Assembly: GCA_022478985.1 (NCBI GenBank)
Contig: JAKSZP010009319.1
Span: 62,001-126,000 of the forward strand
Origin: Massospora cicadina
Taxonomy: Eukaryota > Entomophthoromycota > Entomophthoromycetes > Entomophthorales > Entomophthoraceae
Direction of reading: 5' to 3'
Length of the DNA: 64,000 nucleotides
Shown here: positions 1 to 11,532 of the stretch, one piece after another
Numbering within the stretch: the stretch's first letter is position 1
Layout of the letters: the number at the start of each line of letters is the position of its first letter
Translations under genes and position numbers: made by a program
The notes under the pieces: model-generated
The model's input: the letters and a program-made list of their open reading frames with translations, nothing else
Database searches by the model: none
Told to the model about the DNA's origin: nothing

Positions 1-1150
1 TCCTTTGGGGATGGTTGTTTCATCAGCTTCCCAGCACTCATACCTATTCCAACGACCAGTACCTTTCTCAGTTCATCAGTTTAGCTTTTGTGATCGGTTC
101 TCTACAATGCCAAACTTGGAGTTTCAAGTAATTTTGGGGGTAGGATGGTGGCGCCGACAACATGTTAGAATTCACCTGGAGTCTAATATGTTATCATTGC
201 TAATGATCAAACGGAGGGGGGGTTTCCTCTATTAGATACCCTTATGAAAACTAAAAGTTCCAGTTTGATCACTTCCCTCGTTTCCCCTGCGGTCCTTCCA
301 TCACTTTTTTCAAAGCATTGATGTGCTATCAGAATATCTTCAATTTTGAGAAGTTGGACCGTCTCCCCATACTAAATTCGATTTAGGGTTTAAAAAAATG
401 GTGCAGTTGGTAAATATTAACTGTTTTTTATATCCACACACAGTGGAGGAGGAGGCTGCTCTCAACGCTTAATTGGACATTATTCTTAAGAAAGATTGGT
501 TATTTAAAGAAACATCACCAGTTTCTTCTCCCAACATTTTTGCCAAGAAGGCCGATGGTTCCATCCGCCCCTGCACGGATTATGGTCACCTGAATAACAT
601 CACAGTACACAACCCCTACCCTTTATCACTGGAGTAAACTTTTGGTCAAGCAATTGCCAAGTCTTGTGTGCTCTCTAAGGTTGACCTTTTTAATGCCTTT
701 AACCAAATTTGGGTGATGGAAGGTCAAGAATGGCTTACCACTATAAAAACAAAGAGGGGTATTTTCCAATTTTGAGTAATGAACTTTGGGTTGAAGAATG
801 CACCAGCCACATTTCAACAGATGATTAATAATGTTCTGGGTGATCTTTGATTCACTTGCATGGTCACATATATTGGTGACATTTTGATTCACTCCCCAAC
901 TTTAAACAACGTGCAAAAGACTTGGAAGCAGTTGTGGCTGCTTTTCAAAAGGCAAGCCTGTTCGTCAAGCCTTCAAAATGTGAGTTTTATAGGGAGAAAA
1001 TTACCTTTTTAGGAAATTTAGCCCTAAAAGATGGGTATGCTATTCCCCTCAACAAGTTGGACGCTATCCGCAAATGGCCAACCCCAATAACTAAAAAACA
1101 AATAAGATGTTTTTTTGGTACCATCATTTTTCTGAAGAAATTTTACTAGT
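1..1150 (+). pseudogene. Element A1: protease-RT linker and reverse transcriptase, broken
   Basis: The first 350 bases align with 61140-61510 of copy 2 and are the linker after the aspartic protease. RT follows from about 440. Motif A is readable as KVDLFNAFNQIW near 675-715, the fingers motif survives as SPNIFAKKADGS just before it, and the thumb motif KPSKCEFY lies at about 970-995. The active-site box YxDD reads YIGD near 868-880, so one catalytic Asp is lost. Stops and frame changes occur throughout. In life the product would copy element RNA into cDNA in cytoplasmic particles. No full frame remains, so it is a dead copy. Confidence 0.85.
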
Positions 1151-1159
1151 CCTTTCCCA

Positions 1160-1710
1160 GTTAGACACTCCACTTCACCCCCTCATGGGTAAGGATGTTC
1201 CCTCTCATTGGACACCTGAGTTCCAGCAGGCGTTTGAGGCATTTAAAGAGGTGTTCTTATCTCCCCCTCATTCTAAAAAACGCTGACCTCTCCAAACCCT
1301 ATATCACTGCATGTGATGCCTCATCCGTTGCAGTTTGGGCTATTCTGCTTCAGGAGCGCGATGGTTTAGAACATCTGGTTACTTACTTTCCAGAAAATTC
1401 TATTCTACTGAACAATCCTAGGCCATCTACAATAAGGAGTTAGCAGTTGTAGCATGGGCTTTGACTTATTAGCGGTATCTGTTACAAGGCGCTCATCATG
1501 AGTTAACTGATGCTTATGGATCACCAGGCCCTCCTGTATTTTTGTAAACCACAAAAATTGGCACATAGGCAAAATCACACCTATTGGGATTCGTGTAGTT
1601 TCAACTTTAAATACAAATTCATGAAAGGTGTGCTAAAAGTGATCCCCAATTTCCTTAGTCACAACCCTGCTTATTGCCTCACGGACTCAGATGAAGTGGA
1701 CCTGGTCACT
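1160..1710 (+). pseudogene. Element A1: RNase H domain, broken
   Basis: Directly follows the RT thumb. The frame at 1195-1443 carries ITACDASSVAVWAILLQE, the first catalytic Asp block of Ty3-type RNase H, then the YF-EN-lysine region. The later frame at 1510-1905 begins with MDHQALLYF, the HTDHQAL block with the leading HT degraded. A frame change separates the two blocks. RNase H would strip RNA from the RNA/DNA hybrid during reverse transcription. The order and sequence match 62300-62800 in copy 2, where the block HTDHQALLYF is intact. Confidence 0.85.
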
Positions 1711-1949
1711 GTGATTCCTACCACCCAAATCTTATCCATTGTACCCCCCGTGGTCTCATCAGTAGACTTAGCTCCTGATGCTCCTCTTATTTTACAGGTT
1801 TTAGCAGCTCAAATGACCTTTCCCAAAGGAATGGAGTTATTAGACCAATTGTCCCTTCCAACTCACAAACATTCCCTACATTCCTTGGTGGAGGGTCTCA
1901 TTTAATTTTTGGTCATGGGTTTGAGTTCCTCCTCTCTTTAGAGCTGAGG

Positions 1950-2700
1950 TTTTTGGGCCCATCATGATCCTCCCACAATTGATCATCTGGTCAATAAGAA
2001 ATGTATTGACTTTATAAGCGGACTTATAATTGGGCGGGCTTATCAAAAGAAGTATCAGTCTGGATTGCCAATTGCATTACCTTCATGCAGGCCAAGTCAG
2101 ATCAATCAGGAAGAAATGGACTTCTTCATCCTTTACAACAGGCGGAGGGTCCATGGACATCAGTGTCCATGGACTTTATTGTCAAACTTCCTTGTTCTAA
2201 TAGGTTACTGTGGTGATGGTGGTTGTTGATTGGTTTACAAAATTTTTCTATTTATTCCATGCTCTTCCACGTTTTGTCAGAAGAAACTGCTCATCTCTTC
2301 GTATGCCATGGTTTTTTATGTTTGGTCTCCCGCAGGAGATCATCAGCGACCATGGGCCCCAGTTTACAGCATGGTTCTGGAATGAGCTTTTATTCATTTT
2401 AAAAATTACACCATGCCATTCCACAGCATATCATTCCCAGTCCAATGGACAAACCAAGCGGGGTAATCAAATTTTAGAACAGTACTTGCACTGTTATGCT
2501 GCGGCTGCGCAGGATATTTGGGCTATTGACCTCCCTCTCGCTCAATTTGCCTATAATAATGGAAAACATGCCTCTACGGGGTATTCTCCCTATGAAGCAA
2601 CTTTGGGGTATAACCCCTTGTTTTCAGTCAGTCCTTGTATGCATCCAGAGGCCCCAGCTGCCATGGATCATGCAGAATACATTCAGTCTACTTAGTCCTT
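1950..2700 (+). pseudogene. Element A1: integrase zinc finger and catalytic core, broken
   Basis: Integrase inserts the cDNA into the host genome using a D,D(35)E core. Here the first Asp block survives as SMDFIVKLP near 2167-2195, the second as IISDHGPQF near 2339-2366, and the third as HSQSNGQTKRGNQILEQ near 2434-2485. In that block the catalytic Glu of the usual QTERVNQ is Lys (TKR), whereas copy 2 keeps KTERVNQ. The core is the longest open stretch of this copy (2210-2695). The N-terminal HHCC finger upstream is only partly readable. Confidence 0.88.
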
Positions 2701-2782
2701 GGTGTAGGAGAATTTCACTAAGGCTATTGGTGACTACAAGCAGTTTGCTTATTGAAAGCAGCTCCCTGGCCATGACATAGTA

Positions 2783-3310
2783 GTGGGATCATATGTCATG
2801 CTTGATACGCATCATTTGTGGATGCAGGTACCCTCCCAGAAGTTTGTGAGTAAGCATTCAGGTCCCTACTTGGTGGAGGAAGATTTGGACAATGGGGCTT
2901 TCCAGTTAACGTTGCCTTCTCACTGGAAACAGCATCCTGTCTTCCAGGTATCTCAGATGTCCCCGTTCAAGGGAACTATTCCTGCGGATACTGAGCTGAT
3001 AGTAATTGAGGATGTGGAGGAGGCCGAGGTGGAGAGCGCTTTAGCATCCCATAAATCTTGGAGGTCAGTTCAATATCTTGTCGCTTGTAAGGGTTATTTA
3101 GCCTATGAGAACAGTTGGGTCAAGGCCCACAGTTGCGCAAACTGCATGGAACTGGTTGAGGCATTTCATGAGTCTCATCCTGATGCTCCTCATCCCCCCC
3201 CCAAAAAAAAAGTTGCAACTTTAATGGTAATTAAGTTGCCCAAAGCACAAGAATGTAGCTCTCACACAGTATTCTGGCGGTGGCGCCCCTCCTCTAGCGA
3301 AAGGAAAGGG
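2783..3310 (+). pseudogene. Element A1: integrase C-terminus with degenerate chromodomain
   Basis: The frame at 2783-3313 contains the GPF-type region (KHSGPYLVEE) and the HPVFQVSQMSPF block that precedes chromodomains in chromovirus integrases. It is followed by EVESALASHKSWRSVQYLVA, a chromodomain start, with CKGYLAYENSWV replacing the usual WKGY..ESWE. In the family the chromodomain steers integration toward methylated-histone chromatin. Here one aromatic cage position is changed (W to C), so binding is doubtful. The frame ends beside the polypurine tract. Confidence 0.75.
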
Positions 3311-3313
3311 TAA
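3299..3313 (+). other. Element A1 polypurine tract
   Basis: Purine run GAAAGGAAAGGGTAA immediately before the LTR start TGTAAGTC. This is the position of the plus-strand DNA primer in LTR retrotransposons. Confidence 0.7.
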
Positions 3314-4799
3314 TGTAAGTCTGAGGGAACATCCCCTTTGTGTGGATTGGGCGTCTTTCCTATTTCCAAATAAAAAGGGTCCAAAGAGGGTGGCTGTACA
3401 CCTTGTCACTCAGGGCAACCTCGCTCATATGGTAGACAAGCGCTGGATAACAGCCCTCTAAAGATTTCTCACCCAGTTACCTCGCTTACCTCTGCCAAAC
3501 TTGAATGCTGAATTGAGAAAATCTGCACTAAGATCATTGAAAACCATCTTCCCATGAGCGGGAGGGACTTTATAAAACTGATGGCGCCAAATCCTCAGAA
3601 TTGAAGGCAAAATATCTAAAATCAATGAGAATAAAGCCCAATGGGAAAAAATTAATAGGCAAAAAGGGACAAAGATTAAATTCTCAAGTAGAATTGCTGA
3701 TGACATTGATCCATTGAGCATTATAATTGCCAATTCCAAAAACCCCTCAAAATTGTCATGACAATCCCCAATGAGCAGGTATCACCTTTAAGAATTGTCT
3801 CCAATAATTTAAAACCCCCATTTCAAGAATCAGGATGGGTACAAGATGTAACCCATTTGGCCAAACGAACGCCCTAGTGACTGGGCATGGGCGGGTTGGC
3901 CATCCCAAACTCGTTTCTGACCCATTGGGACCTCCCCTATGCGGGGTGGCCCTGGGGGATTCCCATTGCTTTTCAGGCCAGATGCCATCATTCTAACCAA
4001 TGCAAACACAGTAGAGCCTTGTTTCAACCATTTGTGGACAGACTGATAGTGATTCAGCCTGCCACTAAATCCTTTGATGTCAGTTCAAATTATAATTATT
4101 TCCCCCTCCTCCAAAAATTCACTGGGTTTAGGTCGAATTTGAGGGCCCCAATCCCTTCTTTGACATGTTACCAAATCAAACACTAATTAATCAGTTGCAT
4201 TGCACTGAGAAAATCGTTGATTGATTTTCTTTACTTTACTTTTCAATAAAATTACCGTTAGTACCCAGATTTTTAATTTACTTCAATTATCCTTGACGAA
4301 GTCCTGATGGCACTAACTTGGTGGCCCGTTGGCCCCTAAACTGGATGAGCTATAAACATTCTGATGATCACAATCGCTCCCACCATAGTCAACTGGATTC
4401 ATCATGCAAAAATCTTCTGGGAATTAAATCCCGTTATTGAAGCTATCCGCTATTAGGATATTGGAATCCTGTGGCCTCACGTATCTCACCTTCAAGCAAG
4501 GATCTGCCCCCTTGTCTCCACTTTGGTGATGAACCCTTCCACTGAGGATCCCAAAGTAGTCAATCCATTAGTGCAACACCCTGCAGTAAGACCCGCAGGG
4601 TCTGGGGTTGTATCTGTTTGGTTCATTTCTGGGTTTCTTTTCACGCTCATCCTACATCAATGAGCCATTGTCACTCAGTTTCCTGCACCATACAACGTCA
4701 TTTGAGCGGTAATGCCTCTGACATTCTGGATTGCTTTTTGGGTGCTTATGCATCCTAACTGGAAGGCCAGTATAAACTTCTTATGCCGTTTTCCTGACA
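3314..4799 (+). repeat. Element A1 3' LTR
   Basis: Begins TGTAAGTC and ends CCTGACA. It aligns with 59404-60613 (5' LTR of copy 2) and, in reverse, with the solo LTR at 38747-39898. It is longer than these because of extra sequence in its 3' third (about 4200-4720). A TATA-like TTTATAAAA sits near 3569-3577 and a segment with GGGCATGGGCGGGTTGGCC near 3882-3902 is well conserved among copies. The end is set by similarity to the other two copies. Confidence 0.8.
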
Positions 4800-5113
4800 C
4801 GTCTCCCCAAATTAGATTTCATCTATAGTTATTAATAGTTACCTCTTTATCTCCTTATATTATTCATTAATCTGATAAGATGAAGACTCAAATTTAACCA
4901 TATTAAAACCTTAAAACTGACAGACGTTGAATCAACTTATAAAGGATATATAATTAGAGGTGTTCTGCCTAGGATCTAGTAAATAATGACCAAAAATTCT
5001 TATATCTCAAGCCCATCAGCAAATCCAGAGAAAATATGAAGGCCCACAGAAATGTTTATCACAGAAGTTGAACATTTAGTTAAAGCAATTTTAAAAAAGG
5101 TATAATTGAGAGC
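4800..5113. other. AT-rich stretch, nothing recognised
   Basis: Lies between the A1 LTR and the start of element C, and should be continuous with 18096 onward once C is removed. I see no coding similarity in it. Confidence 0.5.
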
Positions 5114-5243
5114 TGTAAACCTTTGTGGTAGTTTACTGAACAGGTTTGTTGTAAACTTAATATAAGCACTAGCTGTATATCGACAACTAGTAGGTTTAGA
5201 CTTTACAATAAGTGGCAATGAGTCCACTATGGCAAACTGTACT
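5114..5243 (-). repeat. Element C 3' LTR, left piece
   Basis: Starts TGTAAAC on the plus strand, aligns with 17242-17370, and breaks at GTACT (5239-5243), the target duplication of element B. Confidence 0.9.
5239..5243. repeat. Target-site duplication of element B, left
   Basis: GTACT, identical to 10815-10819. The uninterrupted LTR at 17242-18090 has the same word once, within AAACTGTACTTA. Confidence 0.9.
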
Positions 5244-5890
5244 TATAACGGGCGGGTTCGCGCCAATATGCAATGAACAAATTGGGCAGTAAGAGCCAAG
5301 TTACTAACCATACTAGGTACAGGACGGCAGAGGCCCATCCCCAAACCTGACCACCATGTCTCATCATTGCTACATATTCTCAGATCACTGTTCCCATGAC
5401 ACTGCACATCAGTAGCAGGGTCTGGGACCAGGAAAGGGCCAAGAATGACGCCAACGCCACACCAAGATCACTGGCGGAGCTCATGACTTGGATCCAATCT
5501 GACTTATTTACTAAAATAAATTTAATAAATTTTGAGCTTAGCAAAATCCTTTATTCTTTAATTCCTTGTAGAAGACACAACTGCCATTTAGGGCTGCAGC
5601 ATCTTCCCTTAAATAATCTATTGCAAACATCAAATAAGCTTTCCATTTTGTTAAACTCCTTCAAACCTCGACCATCACGTCATTAGCAAAGAATCGCCAT
5701 CCCACTGGATCACCATCCATGCCCCACATAAGCCCATTGTCATTTCATGGAGGTGATTCATATTTGGGATGGTGATTTCACCCAGCTCCAAACTACTAAA
5801 TTTGATGACTGTTGAACCAGGGCCACATTTGGATCAACTTCCACCTGATCTGAGTCAATGCATGGATCAGGTGCCTCCTGATCTGTTACA
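5244..5890 (-). repeat. Element B 3' LTR
   Basis: Aligned base by base with 10167-10814. Differences are mostly transitions. Its plus-strand left end reads TATAACGGG where the partner reads TGTAATGGG, and its right end is TTACA. Confidence 0.93.
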
Positions 5891-5901
5891 TCACCCCCCT
5901 G
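5891..5901 (-). other. Element B polypurine tract
   Basis: On the minus strand CAGGGGGGTGA directly precedes the LTR start TGTAACAG, the expected place for the plus-strand primer. Confidence 0.75.
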
Positions 5902-5925
5902 TGAAGACCAGAATTCCCAGACCTT

Positions 5926-6504
5926 CTATGGGCACTGCACACAGTCCTCCATTGTCTGCCACGTTGACTCCTCTACTGGATAGCTCTTCCACTTCACCAA
6001 CAACTGCTGTTGGCCTCTCACCCACTTGGCATCCAGTATCCGCTCCACCTCATATTCTGGGATCTCCCCTTCTCTAGGATTCAGAAGACTGGGGCGCTTA
6101 GGCCCCTCACCCCCAAAAGCCTGCAGCTGGGAAGCATGAATCGCCAGGTGGTCTCTGGAACCTGCTGGTAAACTCAACTCGAAGGCGACCCAAATAATAG
6201 CTCTGATGATCTGGTACAGGCCCAGAAATTTTGGACCCAGCTTACAACTCTTTACAGGAGTGGCATAGTTCTTGGCTGATACCAGAACCAAATCCCCAGG
6301 TTCAAATGACAGATCTGGCACCCTTTGCCGATCATCCTGCTGCTTCTTCTGAGCTACCACCTGCTCCAAATTCCCCCATAGTGTCTTCCTGATTTCTGAC
6401 ATGGTACAAATCATTTCATCCACCCCCTGACATACGCCACCTGTAGATCCCCCATTTGACTTTGGGTTGAGTCCATGGTTCACAAAAAATGGCGACATTC
6501 CCAA
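5926..6504 (-). pseudogene. Element B: integrase C-terminus and chromodomain
   Basis: A 192-codon open frame. The N-terminal part (GMSPFFVNHGLNPKSN) is the end of the integrase core, followed by the conserved VAQKKQQDDRQR and FEPGDLVLVSAKNY blocks and the GPF-type KLGPKFLGLYQII. The chromodomain follows at about residues 150-190, starting YEVERILDAKWVRGQQQLLV and continuing with KWKSYPVEESTW. The aromatic cage (Y..W..W) looks intact. It would tether the integration complex to marked histone H3. This is the best preserved module of element B and overlaps the expected stop before the PPT. Confidence 0.88.
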
Positions 6505-6562
6505 TGAGGATTGAGAGTGGTTATTTTACACGGACTGGGCCATCCAGACCCATGATACCCAG

Positions 6563-7398
6563 TCATCCTGTCAATTGGACATGTAACATTGCAGATACCT
6601 GTTCAAGTATCTGGTTCACCCTCTCCGTTTGACCATCAGATTGTGGATGGTACTCTGAGGACTGACCTGGTCTGATTTCCAAACTTCCCAGTAGACTCAA
6701 CCAGAATTTTGAGATGAATTGTGGGCCACGATCTGAAATAATCCACTCAGGTAAGCCATGACAGGAAATCATCTCATAAATGAATTTCCTTGCCGCATCC
6801 TTTGCCAAAAAACTTCCAGTGCATGGGAAAATTCAGCATATTTGGTAAGTCTATTCGCGACCACCATAATTGCATCCTAACCCTGAACCTTTGGAAGTCC
6901 TACTATAAAATTGATGCTGATCAAACTCCAAGGGGTCTGCAGTATTGGCAATGGTTTCAACTTACCTGATGGCGGTTTTCTCGATGGCTTTGACTTCACA
7001 CATACTAAACACTCCCGCATGTACTTCTGGACATCCTTATGAAGGCCCAGCCATGAATACTCCCACTGTATTAACTCCATCGTTTTCTCCACTCCTGGGT
7101 GACCTGCCAGCGGATGGTCATGGGAATCCTGGATTACTTTCCACTGTAATGATGAGTTAGGTACCCATACACGCGACTTGTGGTATAGCACCCCAACCCT
7201 CTTCATGAAATCCGCGTGGTATTGGTGTGACCAACCCTCCGTCATCTTGGATTTCAGCCTTTGTGAAAACTCCGCGCTCCTCTGCTTCTGGTGAACTTCC
7301 TCCCCCAACTCACTCCCCCCATATTTGACCATCGCAAACTGATCCAGACAGAGCATTGTTGCAGTGTTTAACTCCTCCAATTCACCCTTCTCATACAC
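6563..7398 (-). pseudogene. Element B: integrase zinc finger and catalytic core
   Basis: Two frames. The upstream one (7398-6877) ends with an HHCC zinc finger (DHPLAGHPGVEKTMELI followed by YMRECLVCVKSKPSRK) and the first Asp region, where the usual SIDFI reads SINFIVGLP, so the first catalytic Asp is Asn. The second (6808-6563) carries IISDRGPQF and YHPQSDGQTERVNQILEQ, the second Asp and the Glu of the D,D(35)E triad. A frame change separates the two. Confidence 0.88.
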
Positions 7399-7399
7399 A

Positions 7400-8220
7400 A
7401 AATATCCATCTCAGCTCAACCAATCTGCCAGGACATTTGAAGCTCCAGGCTGGTACTCCACCCGGAAATCATAGTGGACCAGCTCCACATGCCATCTGGC
7501 TTATCGCTGGTTCATCTTATGGGGTTGGCAATAATACTCTAAGGTTTTGTGGTCCATTCAAATCACAAAAGGATGCCAGGCTTAGAGCAGGTGATGTTGC
7601 CATTCACACAAGGCTGCCATCACCACCAGAAGTTCTTTATCATATATCAGGTAGTTTGTTTCCACGAGGAGCAGCTTATGGCTGTAGTAGCACACGGGAT
7701 GCTTCAACCCATCCTCCCCCTCCTGAAGCAATATCGCCCCCACAGCATAATTTGAGGCATCTGTCCCGACCACAAAAGGTTTCCTCAGATCCAGATGGGC
7801 CAGCACCGGGTCAGTAAGTAACTTACCCTTTGGTAATTCAAATGCCCACTCTTCCTCCTTTCCCCATATGAACAGAACGCCCTGTGTCAAACGCGTGAGT
7901 GGTAAGGCCATCTGGGAAAGATTCTTCACAAACTGATGAAGGAATTTCAAGGTACCCAAAAAAAAACTTTGCACCCCCATCTGATCTGTGGGAGCCTTCC
8001 ATGCCCAAACTGCTTGGAGCTTATCCAGACACCCCCCAATCCATTCCAGAATACCACATTGCTGAGAAACATCACCAAACTTTAGTTGAACTTGCACTTG
8101 GAGGGCTTCAACTCTAAACTCATTTGGCCTATTGCCCCCAAAACTTCCCAAACATCTTGAACATGTTCTTCCTGGGACCACAAGAACACTAGGATATTGT
8201 CCATATAAGTGGCACAGCAA
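7400..8220 (-). pseudogene. Element B: RNase H domain and RT connection
   Basis: The frame at 8220-7582 holds the RT-RNase H connection (FFLGTLKFLHQFVKNLSQ) and then VVGTDASNYAVGAILLQE, the first catalytic block of Ty3-type RNase H, followed by HPVCYYSHKL and IYDKELLVVMAALCEWQHHL. The second half of the domain continues in another frame toward 7400. It would digest the RNA template during cDNA synthesis. Stops and frame changes leave no complete enzyme. Confidence 0.87.
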
Positions 8221-8711
8221 CGTCCAATCATCCCCCCAAGGACACGGTCAATCATCCGTTGGAACACTGCTGGAGTGTTCCTCAGCCCAAATGGCATTAC
8301 ACGGTATTGGTACACCCCTAGGTGGCACTTGAACGCCATGTATTGCTGATGATCCAGCCTCACCAGAATCTGATTAAATGCATCTGCTAGTTTGAGCTTT
8401 GTAAACATCATGCATCTGTTAACCATTGAAAGAATATCCTCCAAAAGTGGCATCGGATACAGATCTGGCTCCATGACCGCGTTCAGACATCAGAAATTCA
8501 CACATAGGCATAAGTTGCCACTTGCCTTTGATACTAACAGCACAGGAGACACCACTGGAGACCTGGAGGGCTCAATCAAACCCTTGTCTAGAATGGACTC
8601 CACATGGCTCTCCAATGCTTCCCTGGCCTGTTCATTTAGAGGATAGACTGGACATCCCTTGGGAAGATCTGAACCCTCCTTGAACTGAAATGAGAATGCA
8701 AATAAACCCAT
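8082..8711 (-). pseudogene. Element B: reverse transcriptase, catalytically damaged
   Basis: Two overlapping frames give SPVVSPVLLVSKASGNLCLC (fingers, 8711-8490) and the palm (8474-8082). Motif A reads FTKLKLADAFNQI where FTKLDL is usual, so the first catalytic Asp is lost. The YxDD box is YMDN (8196-8207), losing the last Asp. The thumb block ELKPSKCKF is intact. Length and order are normal for chromoviral RT. Two of three catalytic positions are gone, so this copy cannot polymerise. Confidence 0.9.
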
Positions 8712-8847
8712 AGGGGAAAAAGGTGAACTTCTTTGGGACCAAACACATCCACAAAGTCACTGTATTCAGATGGGAGCTCTACCTCCTGCATTCCCCCTAA
8801 GCTCCTGCATCCACTCAGGACATCGCCCCCAACCTTCATCTTCCACA

Positions 8848-9270
8848 TCATTTGAGGACCAATCTGGGGTGATAAGGTAATTTTATATGCAACACATTGA
8901 TCCATGGCTGAAAGCGATGCCACCATCGCATTCCCAGCACCATGGGGTGGGCCAGATTCCAAATTTCACAGAAACCCTCTTTTAACCAAAAAGGGTTCTG
9001 CCAAATGACAACTAAGGGCTCCAGAACCCACGATGGGGCTCTTCTTGATACATTGGCGAACACCACCTCTGGACCCCTTCTCATTTCCAACTGCAAACGT
9101 TCTTCTAAAGCAAACTCCACATAATTCTCCTCAGCCCCTGTATCCACCAGGGCCAACACCTTCTTGGTCCATCCATGCGAGTATAGATCAACCGGAATAA
9201 ATAACCTGGGATAAAGTGAAGAAGAAGGTTTTATGTTTGAAGCATTCTCAGATTGCAAATTTGCGGGCAA
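8848..9270 (-). pseudogene. Element B: aspartic protease
   Basis: The 140-codon frame contains VLALVDTGAEENYV, the DTGA active site of a retropepsin, about 40 residues from its start. It is followed by the pattern LEPLVVIWQNPFWLKEGFC and a VLGMRWWHRF block matching the ILGMDWL motif of Ty3-type proteases. It would cut the Gag-Pol polyprotein. The next frame (8962-8636) overlaps it and begins the RT, pointing to a frameshift near 8900. Confidence 0.85.
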
Positions 9271-9900
9271 AGTAGGTTGGGGACTATAGCTTTGCCCAGG
9301 TCCCAGACCTGCTCTTCCCGACTCCTCACTGCTACCCTGACAGGATCCCCCATGGATATTCCTGAAATTCCGTGGAGAACCCCACCAGCCTCCTCATCCT
9401 TTGTTAGCAATGACGGGTGACTGGACCCTTCCTGGGGACATTGAATCCTCTCTCCAATTCCATGCCAACGCCAATTGATTTTCCACCTGCATCTCCAAAG
9501 CAATCTCCTTCGCCAACAAACCCTGAACTTTAGCAGCCACCATGGCGGCCAACATGTCCACCTGCAGCCCTTGTCTGAACATTTGCAATGATTGCAAATC
9601 TGAGACTCTCGCTGCTTTCACCAATGGCTGGAAAATCCGCCCATATTCCTCCACCAAACCTTGACCCTGTCCTACGGTCAACAGAGCTGACCACACCTCG
9701 TCCTGCGCCTCATCCAGACAAGCTGCTCATTCAATGCAGTCCACACACTCATCCATGGATCCCAGCAGGCGTCCTTGCTCCTCAATCAGCTCTTGCACCC
9801 ACCTGGAAAGTTCTGGAGGTAGTTCATTTACTATTTTTATGATCTACAATGAGAAAGGGGTCTCTCCACCCATTGCCTGAGCCAACCACACCTGAAAAAA
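9231..9900 (-). pseudogene. Element B: gag remnant
   Basis: Frames at 9842-9231 read as a capsid-like region: GQGQGLVEEYGRIFQPLVKA followed by LQSLQMFRQGLQVDMLAAM resembles the region of Ty3-type Gag where an YxxxF helix is followed by a FxxGL helix. No zinc knuckle is readable downstream. Assignment rests on position before protease and on this pattern, so the limits are approximate. Confidence 0.6.
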
Positions 9901-10166
9901 AATCTGTTACACCACTTGGTGAATCTTCTCTAAGGCCTCCATAGGCAAAGCTGCTCGTCCTTTCAGGGATACAGGTCCCCCTTGGCATTCATCCCTCCTT
10001 GTGGGCCTCAAACCACACTCAAATCACTTCTCTTGTCATGGTGTAAGCGAAAAGCTCACCATCACCACTGTCAACACATGGCGGTACCACTCCTCCCCGC
10101 CTGAGACCACCTCCTCTTTTTGAGGGCCCCACAAACCTGACAAGAAAGCATTAGTTTTGTGTCTAA

Positions 10167-10814
10167 TGTAATGGGTATGTTTGCGCCATTATGCAACAAA
10201 TGAATTGGGCAGTAAGAGCCATGTTACTAACCATACTAGGTACAGGCCAGCAGAGGCCCATCCCCAAATCTGACTGCCATGTCTCGTCATTGCCATGTAT
10301 TCTCAGACCACTGTTCCCATAACACTGCACATCAGTAGCAGGGTCTGATACCTGGAAAGGGCTGAGAATGATGCCAATGACACACCAAGCTCACTGGCAG
10401 AGCTCATGACTTGGATCCAATCTGACTTATTTACTAAAATAGATTTAATAAATTTTGAGCTTAGCAAAATCCTTTATTCTTTAATTCCTTGTAGAAGACA
10501 CAACTGCCATTTAGGGCTGCAGCATCTTCCATTAAATAATCCGTTGCAAACATTGAATAAGCTTTCCATTTTGTTAAACTCCTCCAAACCCCGGCCACCA
10601 CATCATTAGCAATGAATCGCCATCCCACTGGATCACCATCCACGCCCCACATAAGCCCATTGTCATTTCGTGGAGGTGATTCAGATTTGGGATGGCAATT
10701 TCGCCCATCTCTGAACTTACTAAATTTGATGCCCGTTGAACAAGGGCCAAATTCAGATCAACTTCCACCTGATCTGAGTCAATGCACGGATAAGGTGCCT
10801 CCTGATCCGTTACA
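10167..10814 (-). repeat. Element B 5' LTR
   Basis: Plus-strand limits TGTAATGGG and TTACA, partner of 5244-5890. The minus-strand sequence inside it (from 10166 down, TTAGACACAAAACTAATGC) should hold the primer-binding site, but I recognise no tRNA complement ending TGG. Self-priming as in Tf1 is a possibility I cannot test. Confidence 0.92.
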
Positions 10815-11520
10815 GTACTTGAGAAAAGCAACAAGGAAACTTTATTCCCTTCAAACTTCAATTTAGAAGTAAACATAATAACTATAAGTGTTTAATTCTG
10901 TTTTTTTATCAGGGAATGCTAGGGGTTTTTATAGGCATAAGGCGGACAACTTTTAAGATAATTTTCTGAAAATCAACTGAGTAGTCTCATGAAACTTCTG
11001 AATCTTAGGAGTAATCTCTGATGATGGTGAATGCCTTCATCTTGGTTAATCCTCAACAGTGTAATCCTTTCAAAGATTGGCAGCCATCCCCTTCTATTAG
11101 GAACCATACAAAGATGTTCTGGGGACATGTTACCTTATTACAACTACTAGCTATCGCCAAAACAAGCATTAAAATGCTTCAGAGGTTTTGTAAAAATGAC
11201 CCTAATTGTTCAGCACCTCTGCTTGAACAATCCGCTATGGCAATCTAACTATCAGCAATCAAGCCCTCATTAAAATACTTATTTAATATTATTTGGCGAT
11301 GATCCCCAATGAAAGAATAATTAAAACCAATTGTCAGATTATATCCTTTGGCTAATTACAAATAAGAATTTAGTTGAAACAATTGTCAGATTATATCCTT
11401 TGGTTAATTACACCTAGTAATTTAGTCAGCAACCATCATTAAGCAAAAGATTGCTTTAAAAACCTTTAATATTCTAATTGGCAAGCAAGATGGATAATGT
11501 GGTCAACCAAATTTCCAACA
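10815..11520 (-). repeat. Element C 3' LTR, right piece
   Basis: Resumes with GTACT (second copy of the B target duplication) and aligns with 17366-18090 to its end at AACA (11520). Removing B leaves an LTR of about 831 bp against 849 bp for its partner. Confidence 0.9.
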
Positions 11521-11532
11521 CATCCCCCTCTT
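11521..11532 (-). other. Element C polypurine tract
   Basis: Minus strand AAGAGGGGGATG immediately before the LTR start TGTTGGAAATTTGG. Confidence 0.7.

Larger units (their letters stand above)
1..4799 (+). mobile_element. Ty3/gypsy chromovirus A, copy 1 (left end outside window)
   Basis: Remnant of an LTR retrotransposon read left to right: protease-RT linker, reverse transcriptase, RNase H, integrase, integrase C-terminus with chromodomain-like end, polypurine tract and 3' LTR. The same sequence order recurs at 59404-64000 in the same orientation, so this is a multicopy family. Frameshifts and stops break every domain. The 5' LTR and gag lie beyond the left edge. Order PR-RT-RH-IN-chromodomain is that of chromoviruses (established family knowledge). 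Confidence 0.9.
5244..10814 (-). mobile_element. Ty3/gypsy chromovirus B, full length, minus strand
   Basis: A complete 5.57-kb element with 647- and 648-bp LTRs in direct repeat and perfect GTACT duplications outside. On the minus strand the order is LTR, gag, protease, RT, RNase H, integrase, chromodomain, PPT, LTR. The domains lie in different frames with stops. RT is catalytically damaged, so the copy cannot move by itself. It sits inside the 3' LTR of element C and is therefore younger than C. Confidence 0.95.

Noticed and set aside
5000..5227. 75-codon minus-strand frame before element B
   Set aside because: It runs into the LTR of C and has no similarity to a known domain.
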